Of a stretch of DNA of 64,000 nt, positions 51,625 through 60,428 are shown in pieces; positions within the stretch are counted from its first letter, which is position 1; every line of letters starts with the position of its first letter. The notes under the pieces are model-generated. The model made no database searches. It had not been told where the DNA came from and saw nothing but the letters and a program-made list of their open reading frames with translations. Where the stretch lies: the NCBI GenBank assembly GCA_002423395.1, contig DIVZ01000005.1, forward strand, positions 382,428-446,427. Direction: 5' to 3'. The stretch comes from Eubacteriaceae bacterium UBA6119 (GTDB lineage Bacteria > Bacillota > Clostridia > Eubacteriales > UBA1433). A program made the position numbers and the translations under genes.

Positions 51625-52812
51625 ATGAGAATTCAGTTATTAGATTTACAGAAACAATATGAAGAGATAAAAAAAGAAACAGATGAAGCTGTAATTAATG
51701 TTGTGTCAAGCGGCGCTTATATTATGGGACAGAATGTAAAAAGTTTTGAGAATGAATTCGCTCAATATACAGGTGTAAAACATGCAATATCAGTAGGAAA
51801 CGGAACTGATGCGCTTGTAATTGCATTAAAAGCCATGAGTATAGGGCAAGGAGATGAAGTTATTACAACTGCTTATACATTTTTCGCAACCGCGGAAGCG
51901 ATAAGCTTTGTAGGCGCTATTCCTGTTTTTGTGGATGTATGCCTTGATACATATAATATAGATGTTACTAAAATAGAAGAAAAAATCACGAATAAAACAA
52001 AAGCAATAATGCCTGTGCACATATTCGGTCTATGCGCGGATATGGATGAGATAAACGCAATAGCAAAAAAACATAACTTATATGTCATAGAGGATGCGTG
52101 CCAGGCGGCGGGAGCGATGTACAAAAGCAAAAAAGCAGGCGCGCTTTGCGATATTGCCTGTTTTTCGTTTTTCCCTACGAAAAATTTGGGATGCGCAGGC
52201 GACGGCGGAATGATAACTACCGATAATGATGAACTTGCGGTAATATGCAAGGCGCTCAGAGTTCACGGCAGCGGAGAGATGGGCCAGCGCGCTTATAATT
52301 GTTTAAATAATATAAGTGCAGAGGTTGAAGAAGACACAGCAACGGACAATACAGTATACAATGCAAAAAAATATTATAATTATCTAATCGGTCATAATTC
52401 AAGACTCGATGAAATTCAGGCTGCGATGCTTAGAATAAAGCTGAAAAAGCTTGATGAGTATGTAAGCAAGCGAAGAAAAAATGCTGAGTTTTATACTGAA
52501 AAATTAAAAAAATCGGATAAATATGTAACTCCGATAGAAGAGGTTAATAATTTACACGCTTATCATCAATATATATTGCAGTCGGAACATAGAGAAGAGA
52601 TAATTACTAAGTTAGAAAAGAAACATATCGGGACGGGAATTTATTATCCGATTCCGCTTCATTTGCAAAAATGTTATAATTCACTGGGATATAAAACCGG
52701 CGATTTACCTAATGCGGAATATTTATCGCACAGAACATTTGCGATTCCGGTATTTCCGGAGCTTACAAAAGATGAAGCTGAATATATAGTAAACGCTTTA
52801 TTGGAGGAATAA
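51625..52812 (+). CDS. wbpE: UDP-3-keto-GlcNAcA aminotransferase (WbpE type)
   Basis: 395 aa DegT-family PLP enzyme. SVGNGTDALVIALKA, TAYTFFATAEAISFVG, VIEDACQAAGA and PLP lysine in FFPTKNLGCAGDGG. Its direct neighbours are WbpD-, WbpA-, WbpI- and WbpB-type genes, so it most likely aminates C3 of UDP-3-keto-GlcNAcA. SD AGAGG lies 7 nt before ATG. Confidence 0.88.
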   Translation: MRIQLLDLQKQYEEIKKETDEAVINVVSSGAYIMGQNVKSFENEFAQYTGVKHAISVGNGTDALVIALKAMSIGQGDEVITTAYTFFATAEAISFVGAIPVFVDVCLDTYNIDVTKIEEKITNKTKAIMPVHIFGLCADMDEINAIAKKHNLYVIEDACQAAGAMYKSKKAGALCDIACFSFFPTKNLGCAGDGGMITTDNDELAVICKALRVHGSGEMGQRAYNCLNNISAEVEEDTATDNTVYNAKKYYNYLIGHNSRLDEIQAAMLRIKLKKLDEYVSKRRKNAEFYTEKLKKSDKYVTPIEEVNNLHAYHQYILQSEHREEIITKLEKKHIGTGIYYPIPLHLQKCYNSLGYKTGDLPNAEYLSHRTFAIPVFPELTKDEAEYIVNALLEE

Positions 52813-52814
52813 AG

Positions 52815-53396
52815 ATGGAAAAAGATTACTTTGTTCACGAGTCAAGTTATGTTGACGAGCCATGTAAAATAGGAAAAGGAACAAAGATATGGCACTTTTC
52901 TCATATAATGAGAGACAGTGAAATAGGTCAAAATTGTAATATCGGGCAAAACGTTGTAATTTCCCCTCGAGTTAAACTGGGAAACGGCGTTAAAATTCAA
53001 AACAATGTATCTGTATATACCGGTGTTGTATGTGAAGACAATGTTTTTTTGGGACCGTCCTGCGTATTTACCAACGTTATAAACCCCAGAGCGTTTGTTG
53101 AAAGAAAAGATGAATACAGACAGACATTGATAAAAATAGGCGCAAGTATAGGAGCGAATTCAACCATAGTCTGCGGCAACATGATAGGGAAATACGCCCT
53201 TATCGGCGCAGGAGCAGTAGTCACAAAAAATGTGCCTGATTATTGTACAGTGGTGGGAAATCCTGGCAGAATTGTGGGATACATGTGCCAATGCGGAGAA
53301 AAAATAGTGTTTGAAAACAATTATGCAAAATGCAAACATTGCAATAATGAATATATAAAAGATAAAAACGGTATAGTAAAAGAAAAGGATAAATGA
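52815..53396 (+). CDS. wbpD: N-acetyltransferase of the WbpD/WlbB type with zinc-ribbon tail
   Basis: 193 aa. Left-handed beta-helix from hexapeptide repeats (KIGKGTKIW..., NIGQNVVIS..., NCNIGQN) with PSCVFTNVINPRAF and VVGNPGRIVGYMC. Acetylates the 3-amino group of UDP-GlcNAc3N-A using acetyl-CoA. The C-terminal 35 residues carry CQCG and CKHC, a small zinc ribbon found in some Gram-positive and archaeal homologues. Starts 2 nt after wbpE; its TGA overlaps an ATG of the next gene. Confidence 0.92.
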   Translation: MEKDYFVHESSYVDEPCKIGKGTKIWHFSHIMRDSEIGQNCNIGQNVVISPRVKLGNGVKIQNNVSVYTGVVCEDNVFLGPSCVFTNVINPRAFVERKDEYRQTLIKIGASIGANSTIVCGNMIGKYALIGAGAVVTKNVPDYCTVVGNPGRIVGYMCQCGEKIVFENNYAKCKHCNNEYIKDKNGIVKEKDK

Positions 53397-53398
53397 TA

Positions 53399-54712
53399 AT
53401 GAAGCAAACATTGCTGAACAAAATAAAAAACAAAGATGTAATTGTTGGTGTTGTAGGATTAGGATATGTCGGACTTCCGCTTGCAGTAGAAAAAGCGAAA
53501 GCGGGTTTTAAAACGATAGGCTTTGACGTACAAAAAGACAAAGTGGAGCTTGTTAACATGGGCGAAAACTACATCGGCGATGTTGTGGACAGCGATCTTA
53601 AGTCAATAGTTAGAAGCGGAATGTTTTCCGCAACCACTGATTTCAGTTTTGTACGCGACGTAGATTTTATTGCTATCTGCGTACCGACGCCGCTTAATGA
53701 TTATAAAGAGCCTGATATAAGCTATGTTGAATCATCCGCAAAAGAAATAGCAAAACATTTAAAAAAGAATACCATTGTTGTGCTTGAGTCTACAACTTAT
53801 CCGGGCACGACCGAAGAATTAATTATGCCTATTTTAGAAAAAGGCTCCGGACTTAAATGTGGAGAAAATTTTTATTTGGGGTTTTCGCCGGAAAGAGTAG
53901 ACCCGGGCAACTTGATATATAAAACAAAAAATACGCCGAAAGTAGTGGGCGGAATTGGCAAAGATGCAACGGAAGTAATTGCCGCGATGTACAGAGCGGT
54001 TCTGGAGAGCGATATTAAAGAAGTTTCTTCTCCGGCAATAGCGGAAATGGAAAAAATACTTGAAAATACTTATCGAAACATCAACATTGCTCTTGTAAAC
54101 CAATTGGCAATTTTATGCAATAAAATGGATATAAATATCTGGGAAGTAATTGACGCTGCAAAAACGAAACCTTACGGCTTTCAGGCATTTTATCCTGGAC
54201 CCGGGCTTGGAGGACATTGTATTCCGCTTGACCCGTACTATCTGTCATGGAGAGCAAAAAAATATGATTTTCATATATCGATGATAGAAACATCAGGAAT
54301 GATTAATGACAAAATGCCCGAATATTGCGTTGAACGCGCAGGTAAAATTTTAAACAGATTTAAAAAAGCGTTAAACGGATCAAAAGTGCTAATTCTCGGT
54401 GTAGCATATAAGCAGAACATAGATGATTACCGTGAAAGTCCGGCTTTAAAAGTAATTGAAGAGTTTGAAAAAAGCGGTTCAATTGTGGATTTCTACGACC
54501 CTTATATAAGCCAATATAAATACAAGGGGAATATATTTAAAGGAATTTCTGCTATTGATAAAAATATTATTAAAAATTATGACATTATAGTAATAACAAC
54601 ATCTCATACAAATATCGACTATGATATGGTAGCGGATAATGCAATTGCGGTATTTGATACTAAAAACGCAATGAAAGACGTAAAAAACAGAGATAAAGTT
54701 GAACTGTTATAG
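53399..54712 (+). CDS. wbpA: UDP-GlcNAc 6-dehydrogenase (WbpA type)
   Basis: About 437 aa UDP-glucose/GDP-mannose dehydrogenase family. GVVGLGYVGLPLAV (NAD), VPTPLNDYKEPD, ESTTYPGTTEE, GFSPERVDPGN, GGHCIPLDPYYLSW (catalytic Cys) and VLGVAYKQNIDDYRESPAL. Oxidises UDP-GlcNAc at C6 to the uronic acid. ATG 53399 has AGGA about 9 nt upstream; ATG 53393, overlapping the wbpD stop, is the alternative. Confidence 0.93.
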   Translation: MKQTLLNKIKNKDVIVGVVGLGYVGLPLAVEKAKAGFKTIGFDVQKDKVELVNMGENYIGDVVDSDLKSIVRSGMFSATTDFSFVRDVDFIAICVPTPLNDYKEPDISYVESSAKEIAKHLKKNTIVVLESTTYPGTTEELIMPILEKGSGLKCGENFYLGFSPERVDPGNLIYKTKNTPKVVGGIGKDATEVIAAMYRAVLESDIKEVSSPAIAEMEKILENTYRNINIALVNQLAILCNKMDINIWEVIDAAKTKPYGFQAFYPGPGLGGHCIPLDPYYLSWRAKKYDFHISMIETSGMINDKMPEYCVERAGKILNRFKKALNGSKVLILGVAYKQNIDDYRESPALKVIEEFEKSGSIVDFYDPYISQYKYKGNIFKGISAIDKNIIKNYDIIVITTSHTNIDYDMVADNAIAVFDTKNAMKDVKNRDKVELL

Positions 54713-54723
54713 AAGGTGTTTTA

Positions 54724-55800
54724 ATGAAAATAGCTACAGTAGTAGGTGCAAGACCGCAGTTTATTAAAGCTGCTGCAGTATCAAGAATACTAAGAGATTT
54801 TCATAGTGAAATTTTAATTCATTCTGGTCAGCATTATGATCAAAATATGTCTGATGTATTTTTTAATGAATTAAGCATACCTAAACCTGATTACAATTTA
54901 GGAGTGGGTTCAGGCAGCCACGCAAGGCAAACTGCAGATATGCTTGTAGGGATAGAGGATGTTTTGTTCAAAGAGAAACCCGATTTACTGATGGTATATG
55001 GCGACACTAACTCTACTCTGGCAGCAGCTTTAGCTGCAAGTAAAATTCACATACCTATAGCACATGTTGAAGCAGGACTGCGTTCTTTTAATATGAAAAT
55101 GCCCGAAGAACAAAATCGAATTTTAACAGACAGAATATCAGCATTTCTTTTTTGCCCTACAGATACAGCAGTCTTAAATCTCGCAAATGAAGGCATAAAA
55201 GATGGCGTTTATAATGTCGGAGACGTAATGTGTGATGCAGTTCTGTATTATAAAAATAATCTTGAAAAATATTCTCCTGAGTATTTCTTTTCAAGACTTA
55301 ACGGATTATTCAAAAAAGTTGCAAAGACGGATAATTGGTACATGACAACAATTCATAGAGTTGAAAATACAGATGGCATAAATAATATACGAGAAATTTT
55401 AAAAGCACTTGACAGCCTTGATGAGAAAGTAATATTTCCGGTGCATCCAAGAACGAAACCGCTTATAAAAAGCTTGTATGATGAAAACATTTATAGAAAT
55501 ATTTTATTTGTAGAGCCTGTAGGTTATTTGGACATGCTCTATTTTACAAAAAATGCAATAAAAGTCATTACAGATTCAGGAGGGCTTCAAAAAGAAGCCT
55601 ACATCCTAAATACACCCTGTATAACAATTAGAGACCAAACAGAATGGGTGGAAACATTAATCGGCAGCCATAATATTTTATGCAAGCCACATAGCCAAGA
55701 TATAATATATAAAGTAAAAAACACGAAAGCGGATTACTCCAAGAAGCAAAATTACTATGGGAACGGAGACGCAGCAAGCAAAATATCAGCGCTGCTGTAA
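54724..55800 (+). CDS. wbpI: Non-hydrolysing UDP-sugar 2-epimerase (WecB/WbpI type)
   Basis: 358 aa. GARPQFIKAAAV, HSGQHYDQNMSD, YGDTNSTLAA, HVEAGLRSFN, MPEEQNRILTD, TIHRVENTD, HPRTK and TDSGGLQKEAY. In the context of wbpA-B-D-E it probably inverts C2 of UDP-GlcNAc3NAcA to the manno form; RDQTEWVET near the end is usual in that subgroup. Plain UDP-GlcNAc 2-epimerase is the alternative. Confidence 0.92.
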   Translation: MKIATVVGARPQFIKAAAVSRILRDFHSEILIHSGQHYDQNMSDVFFNELSIPKPDYNLGVGSGSHARQTADMLVGIEDVLFKEKPDLLMVYGDTNSTLAAALAASKIHIPIAHVEAGLRSFNMKMPEEQNRILTDRISAFLFCPTDTAVLNLANEGIKDGVYNVGDVMCDAVLYYKNNLEKYSPEYFFSRLNGLFKKVAKTDNWYMTTIHRVENTDGINNIREILKALDSLDEKVIFPVHPRTKPLIKSLYDENIYRNILFVEPVGYLDMLYFTKNAIKVITDSGGLQKEAYILNTPCITIRDQTEWVETLIGSHNILCKPHSQDIIYKVKNTKADYSKKQNYYGNGDAASKISALL

Positions 55801-55810
55801 GTAAATTAAA

Positions 55811-56860
55811 ATGAATTACGCATTAATAGGCTGCGGCAGAATTTCCTCAAATCATATAAAAGCTGCGATGGAAAACGGTTTAGAAATATCGGCATTATGC
55901 GATATAAATGAAACAATAATCGATAATTTAATAAATTTAAATGGGCTTGATATATCAAGAATAAAAAAATATACAAATCATAAAGAGATGCTTGAAAAAG
56001 AAAACCTTGATTTAATAAGCATAGCTGCAAAAAGCGGTCTTCACGCGTTGATAGCGCTTGATTGCATTGATGCCGGGGTTAATATCATTGTTGAAAAACC
56101 TTTAGCATTGTCACTGGAAGAAGCAGATGAAATAATAAGACGAAGTGAAAAGATGAATGTTAAAGTCTGCTGCTGCCATCAGAACAGGTTCAATCCGTCC
56201 GTTCAAAATGTGTATAAAGCAATGAGCGAAGGTAAATTCGGACTACTCTCTCACGGAACGGTTCATGTAAGATGGAACAGAAATGAAGATTATTATAAGC
56301 AGGCTTCATGGAGAGGCACATGGGCGGAAGACGGCGGCACGCTTATGAATCAATGTATTCACAGCATAGATATATTCCGATGGATGATGGGCAGTGAAAT
56401 TGACGAAGTCTTTGCCTATACAAAAAATCAATTTCATGATTTTATAGAAACAGAAGATTTGGCGCTGGCAGTAGTTAAATTCAAAAACGGCGCAATCGGC
56501 ACAATTGAAGGAACTGTTAATGTTTATCCTTCAAATCTGGAGGAAACACTTTTTATATTCGGGCAAACAGGAACAGCAAAACTAGGGGGGAAGTCTTTAA
56601 ATGCAATTGACATATGGAAATTTGAAGACGAAAAGTTTGTCGCAAATGGTTTATCCGATACAAAGCATTCTGGGCATACTGCAGTTTTTAAAGATATGAA
56701 GGATGCAATAGAGAATAACAGAGCTCCTTATATTGAGGCTAAAGCCGGCAGGGACGCGCTTGAATTGATACTTGCGATACATAAGTCATCTAAAGAATGC
56801 AGAGCGATTAAATTGCCTTTAAGCAATGGAAAATCTAAAGATTTTAAAGATATGTTCTAA
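55811..56860 (+). CDS. wbpB: UDP-GlcNAcA 3-dehydrogenase, Gfo/Idh/MocA family (WbpB type)
   Basis: 349 aa. N-terminal NAD fold (ALIGCGRISSNH), VEKPLALSLEEAD (catalytic Lys-Pro) and CHQNRFNPSVQ. C-terminal half has GGTLMNQCIHSIDIFRWMMG, the His of the active site. Oxidises C3 for WbpE. The SD is weak, so it may rely on coupling to the gene upstream. Confidence 0.92.
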   Translation: MNYALIGCGRISSNHIKAAMENGLEISALCDINETIIDNLINLNGLDISRIKKYTNHKEMLEKENLDLISIAAKSGLHALIALDCIDAGVNIIVEKPLALSLEEADEIIRRSEKMNVKVCCCHQNRFNPSVQNVYKAMSEGKFGLLSHGTVHVRWNRNEDYYKQASWRGTWAEDGGTLMNQCIHSIDIFRWMMGSEIDEVFAYTKNQFHDFIETEDLALAVVKFKNGAIGTIEGTVNVYPSNLEETLFIFGQTGTAKLGGKSLNAIDIWKFEDEKFVANGLSDTKHSGHTAVFKDMKDAIENNRAPYIEAKAGRDALELILAIHKSSKECRAIKLPLSNGKSKDFKDMF

Positions 56861-56870
56861 TAGGTAGAAT

Positions 56871-57986
56871 ATGAAAATATTACACATTAATTCATATTAT
56901 TTAGCGGGTAAATTCTATAAGCACTTATATGATAGCCAAGTAAAACAAAGCTTGGATGTCAGCGTTTATGTACCCGTGCCAGATAATATAGACTGCGATG
57001 ATAGAAATTATGGAGCTTATACTTTAATATCTAAAAACCATACAAATTACGACCGATTTTTATTCTCGTTAAAACACAGTAAAATACTTAAAGATATTAA
57101 GCAAAAGTATGACATTGCGAACTTTGATATAATGCATGCTCACTCGTTATTTTCAAATGGTTTTATTGCTTATAAATTAAACATTAAGTATAAAGTTCCT
57201 TATATAGTGGCAGTAAGAAATACCGATATAAATGTGTTTTTTAAACGAATTGTGCATTTAAGAAAACTGGGCATTAAAATTTTAAAAAATGCAAGCGGTA
57301 TAGTATTTTTATCGGAATCATACAAAGATATGACGATAAGAGAATATGTACCCGATTATTTGAAAAGCGAAACTTTAAATAAGAGCATTGTTTTGCCTAA
57401 TGGCATTGATGAATTCTGGCTTAAAAACATAAACAGTTCAAAAAAAATATTAGACAAAGGAGAAGTTAATATCATCTATGCAGGAGCCATTGACAAAAAC
57501 AAGAATCTTATATCGGCAGTAAAAGCGATAGATATACTTATAAGAAAAGGATATAAGATAAAATATACTGCTGTGGGAAAAATCTCGAATAAAAGTGTGT
57601 ATGATTGCATAACTAAGTATTCGTTTGTAAAATACATCTCACAGCAGCCCAAAGAAGAGTTGATTAAATTATACAGGGGAAACGATATGTTTGTAATGCC
57701 GTCAATTACTGAAACATTCGGGCTTGTTTACGCAGAAGCGATGAGCCAGGGATTGCCGATAATATACAGCAAAGGTCAGGGCTTCGATAGACAATTTGAT
57801 GAGGGACTTATCGGATATCATGTTGACTGTTTTAATGCAGAAGAAATTGCAGATAAAATAGAGGTTATATTAAGAAATTATCAGCTTATATCACAAAACT
57901 GTATTAAATTATGCAAAAAATTTGATTGGGAAACAATTGCTCAGAAATATAAGAATATTTATGAAAATATTATTTTAATTAGGTAA
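56871..57986 (+). CDS. Glycosyltransferase family 4
   Basis: 371 aa GT-B. HINSYYLAGKFYKHLY, HAHSLFSNGFIAYKL, C-terminal YAGAIDKNKNLISAVKAI, MPSITETFGLVYAEAMSQGLPIIYSKGQG. The E-x7-E motif (ETFGLVYAE) marks a retaining GT4. Donor and acceptor are unknown. AGGTAG lies before ATG. Confidence 0.92.
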   Translation: MKILHINSYYLAGKFYKHLYDSQVKQSLDVSVYVPVPDNIDCDDRNYGAYTLISKNHTNYDRFLFSLKHSKILKDIKQKYDIANFDIMHAHSLFSNGFIAYKLNIKYKVPYIVAVRNTDINVFFKRIVHLRKLGIKILKNASGIVFLSESYKDMTIREYVPDYLKSETLNKSIVLPNGIDEFWLKNINSSKKILDKGEVNIIYAGAIDKNKNLISAVKAIDILIRKGYKIKYTAVGKISNKSVYDCITKYSFVKYISQQPKEELIKLYRGNDMFVMPSITETFGLVYAEAMSQGLPIIYSKGQGFDRQFDEGLIGYHVDCFNAEEIADKIEVILRNYQLISQNCIKLCKKFDWETIAQKYKNIYENIILIR

Positions 57987-57989
57987 ATA

Positions 57990-59135
57990 ATGAAAATCTT
58001 AATAATTTCACGTGGATATCCAACAGATAAATATAAAACAAACGGCATTTTTGAATTTGATCAGGCTAAGGCACTGGCGCAAGCAGGCCATAAAGTTATA
58101 TATGCTGCAATTGATATGCGTTCAATAAGACGAACACGAAAATTCGGATTTGAAAGCCTTATTAAAGATAATGTACAAATTGAAGCCGTAAATGTTCCGT
58201 GCGGGAGAATTCCCAATTGTATATTAAATAGAATAAGTATTTTTTCACTTAAAAGACTTTATAAAAAAATTATAGAAAAATACGGAAAGCCGGATATAAT
58301 ACATGCTCATTTTATACAATACGGATATGCGGCTGTAAATGCGCATGCAAAAGAAAATATACCGATTATTTTGACTGAACATTATTCTGCGATGAATGAG
58401 GGCAATATAAGCTCATATTATATGAAACTTGGCTATTATACTTATCATAATGTCAATAAAGTATTATCAGTAAGCAAAGCACTTGCGGATAATATTAAAG
58501 ATAAATTTAATGTGGGTGTTGATGTTGTTCCTAATATAGTTGACATCAGTGCATTTGAATACAGAAAAAAAGAAAAAGAAAAAAAAATATTTTATTTTGT
58601 ATCGACAGGAAATTTGAACATTAATAAAAGAATGGATTTACTGATAAGGTCGTTTTACAATTGTTTTAATAATTATGAAAATGTAAAACTATATATTTTT
58701 GGAGAAGGACCGGAACGTAATAATTTAGAAAAACTGATTTCGCAGCTGCAGTTAAATGATCAAGTATTTTTACCGGGTTTAAAATCAAGGGAAGAAATAG
58801 CTGATAAATATAGCGAGAGCGACTGTTTTGTGCTGGCATCCAGACGTGAAACATTTGGCGTTGCTTATATAGAAGCAATGGCAATGGGACTTGCGGTTAT
58901 CGCAACAAAATGCGGAGGGCCTGAAGACTTTATAAATGAAAATAATGGATTGTTAGTAGATATGGATAATGAAACTGAGTTATCAACAGCTATGCTAGAT
59001 ATATATAACGAGATTGATAAATATGAAGGTTATGAAATATCATCTGAAATAAAGGGAAAATATTCACCTGAAGTGATAGCAGACAGATTAACCGAAATCT
59101 ATAATGGAATCACTAAGGAAAATCAAAGTAAATGA
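57990..59135 (+). CDS. Glycosyltransferase family 4
   Basis: 381 aa GT-B. ISRGYPTDKYKTNGIFEFDQ, HAHFIQYGYAAVNAH, TEHYSAMNEG, STGNLNINKRMDLLI, GEGPERNNLEKL and ASRRETFGVAYIEAMAMGLAVIATKCGGPEDFI. Retaining GT4. It ends the first long run of cluster genes; a 190-bp gap with a new promoter follows. Confidence 0.93.
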   Translation: MKILIISRGYPTDKYKTNGIFEFDQAKALAQAGHKVIYAAIDMRSIRRTRKFGFESLIKDNVQIEAVNVPCGRIPNCILNRISIFSLKRLYKKIIEKYGKPDIIHAHFIQYGYAAVNAHAKENIPIILTEHYSAMNEGNISSYYMKLGYYTYHNVNKVLSVSKALADNIKDKFNVGVDVVPNIVDISAFEYRKKEKEKKIFYFVSTGNLNINKRMDLLIRSFYNCFNNYENVKLYIFGEGPERNNLEKLISQLQLNDQVFLPGLKSREEIADKYSESDCFVLASRRETFGVAYIEAMAMGLAVIATKCGGPEDFINENNGLLVDMDNETELSTAMLDIYNEIDKYEGYEISSEIKGKYSPEVIADRLTEIYNGITKENQSK

Positions 59136-59275
59136 TTTAATTTATGCATACTTAGCAGTACTAACAGAAATTTTAATCAAATTAGTGTTTATGCATTTAT
59201 AACTTTTAATGATATATTTATAATATTAATTTGCACAACATTATGTACACAGAAAGAACAACAATATACAATTTA

Positions 59276-59304
59276 TTGATATCTCAAACCATTTATATTA
59301 TAAT
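59276..59304 (+). promoter_or_regulatory. Internal promoter of the polysaccharide cluster
   Basis: -35 TTGATA 59276-59281, 17-nt spacer, -10 TATAAT 59299-59304, 25 nt before the epimerase ATG. Confidence 0.65.
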
Positions 59305-59328
59305 GTCCCAATGAAAGGAAATATTACA

Positions 59329-60303
59329 ATGGATTTAATAAAAATTAAAAATGAAATTTCTCGAAGATATTCAAAAGCGATGGTTACAGGCGGTGCAGGA
59401 TTTATAGGAAGCCATGTGATTGAAGCGTTATTGGATACGGGAATTGATGTAGTAAGCATAGATAGTTTTATTGCCGGTAAAGAAGGAAACATCGCACAGT
59501 TTGAGAAGAATCCTCATTTTAAAAGCGTTCGCTGCGACGTGACAGATTATGATACGTTGAAGAAACATTTCGATGGAGTCGATGTAGTATTTCATCAGGC
59601 AGCTTCAAAGAAAAATGTATGTATACGTGATCCGCGAATGGATTTGAAGGTAAACGGAGAAGGCGCCTTTAATATGCTTGAGCTTGCAAGGGATAAGGGC
59701 GTTAAAAAGTATGTACATGCTTCAACAGGGTCTGTTTATGGAGAAGCCCAAATAACGCCTCAGGATGAAACACATCCGCTATGTCCTGTATCGTATTACG
59801 GAGTGAGCAAGCTCGCAGGCGAAAGGTATGTAAAAACGTTTGATCAATTATATGAGCTAAATACTACCGTGCTTCGTTATTTCCATGTATATGGACCGCG
59901 TCAAGAATCAGGAGAATTTGGTGGTGTAATAGCAATTTTTGCGCGCGCTATATTAGAAGGCAGAAATCCTACAATATTTGGGGACGGTTCGCAAGAACGT
60001 TCTTTCACATATGTAAAAGATTGTGCCAACGCCAATTTATTCGTAGCGGTGACAGACGGCACTAAAGGTGAGGTATACAACTGCGCATCGGGTATAAATG
60101 TAACTGTCAACGAGCTGGCGGAAGCATTATTAAAACTGATGGGACGACCCGATTTACAACCTGAATATAAAGAATGGCTTATAGGGGATATTAAGAAATT
60201 TGATATATCACACGCAAAACTTCGCGGACTCGGCTTTGAGTTTCAAACCGGTTTTGAAGAAGGCTTGCAAAAGACGTTAGAATATTATAAAACGCTTTTT
60301 TAA
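59329..60303 (+). CDS. NAD-dependent sugar epimerase (extended SDR, GalE/WbpP-like)
   Basis: 324 aa from ATG 59329 (AAAGGA 9 nt upstream; ATG 59311 overlaps that SD). VTGGAGFIGSHV, HQAASKKNVC, STGSVYGEA, SYYGVSKLAGERY (Tyr-x3-Lys) and FHVYGPRQ. Interconverts 4-epimers of a UDP-sugar or UDP-uronate. The exact sugar is unknown. Confidence 0.88.
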   Translation: MDLIKIKNEISRRYSKAMVTGGAGFIGSHVIEALLDTGIDVVSIDSFIAGKEGNIAQFEKNPHFKSVRCDVTDYDTLKKHFDGVDVVFHQAASKKNVCIRDPRMDLKVNGEGAFNMLELARDKGVKKYVHASTGSVYGEAQITPQDETHPLCPVSYYGVSKLAGERYVKTFDQLYELNTTVLRYFHVYGPRQESGEFGGVIAIFARAILEGRNPTIFGDGSQERSFTYVKDCANANLFVAVTDGTKGEVYNCASGINVTVNELAEALLKLMGRPDLQPEYKEWLIGDIKKFDISHAKLRGLGFEFQTGFEEGLQKTLEYYKTLF

Positions 60304-60365
60304 TATATCGTAAATTAATAAATAATGAAATTTTTATCGCTCTAATATAGTGAATACACTTCTAT

Positions 60366-60396
60366 AAACAGGTATTTTTACAACCAGTACCTGTTT
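60366..60396 (+). terminator. Hairpin between epimerase and flippase genes
   Basis: AAACAGGTA (60366-60374) pairs with TACCTGTTT (60388-60396), 13-nt loop, weak T tail. Partial terminator or processing site. Confidence 0.45.
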
Positions 60397-60428
60397 ATTA
60401 TGAAAGGGATGGAAAGAGATAAAATTCT

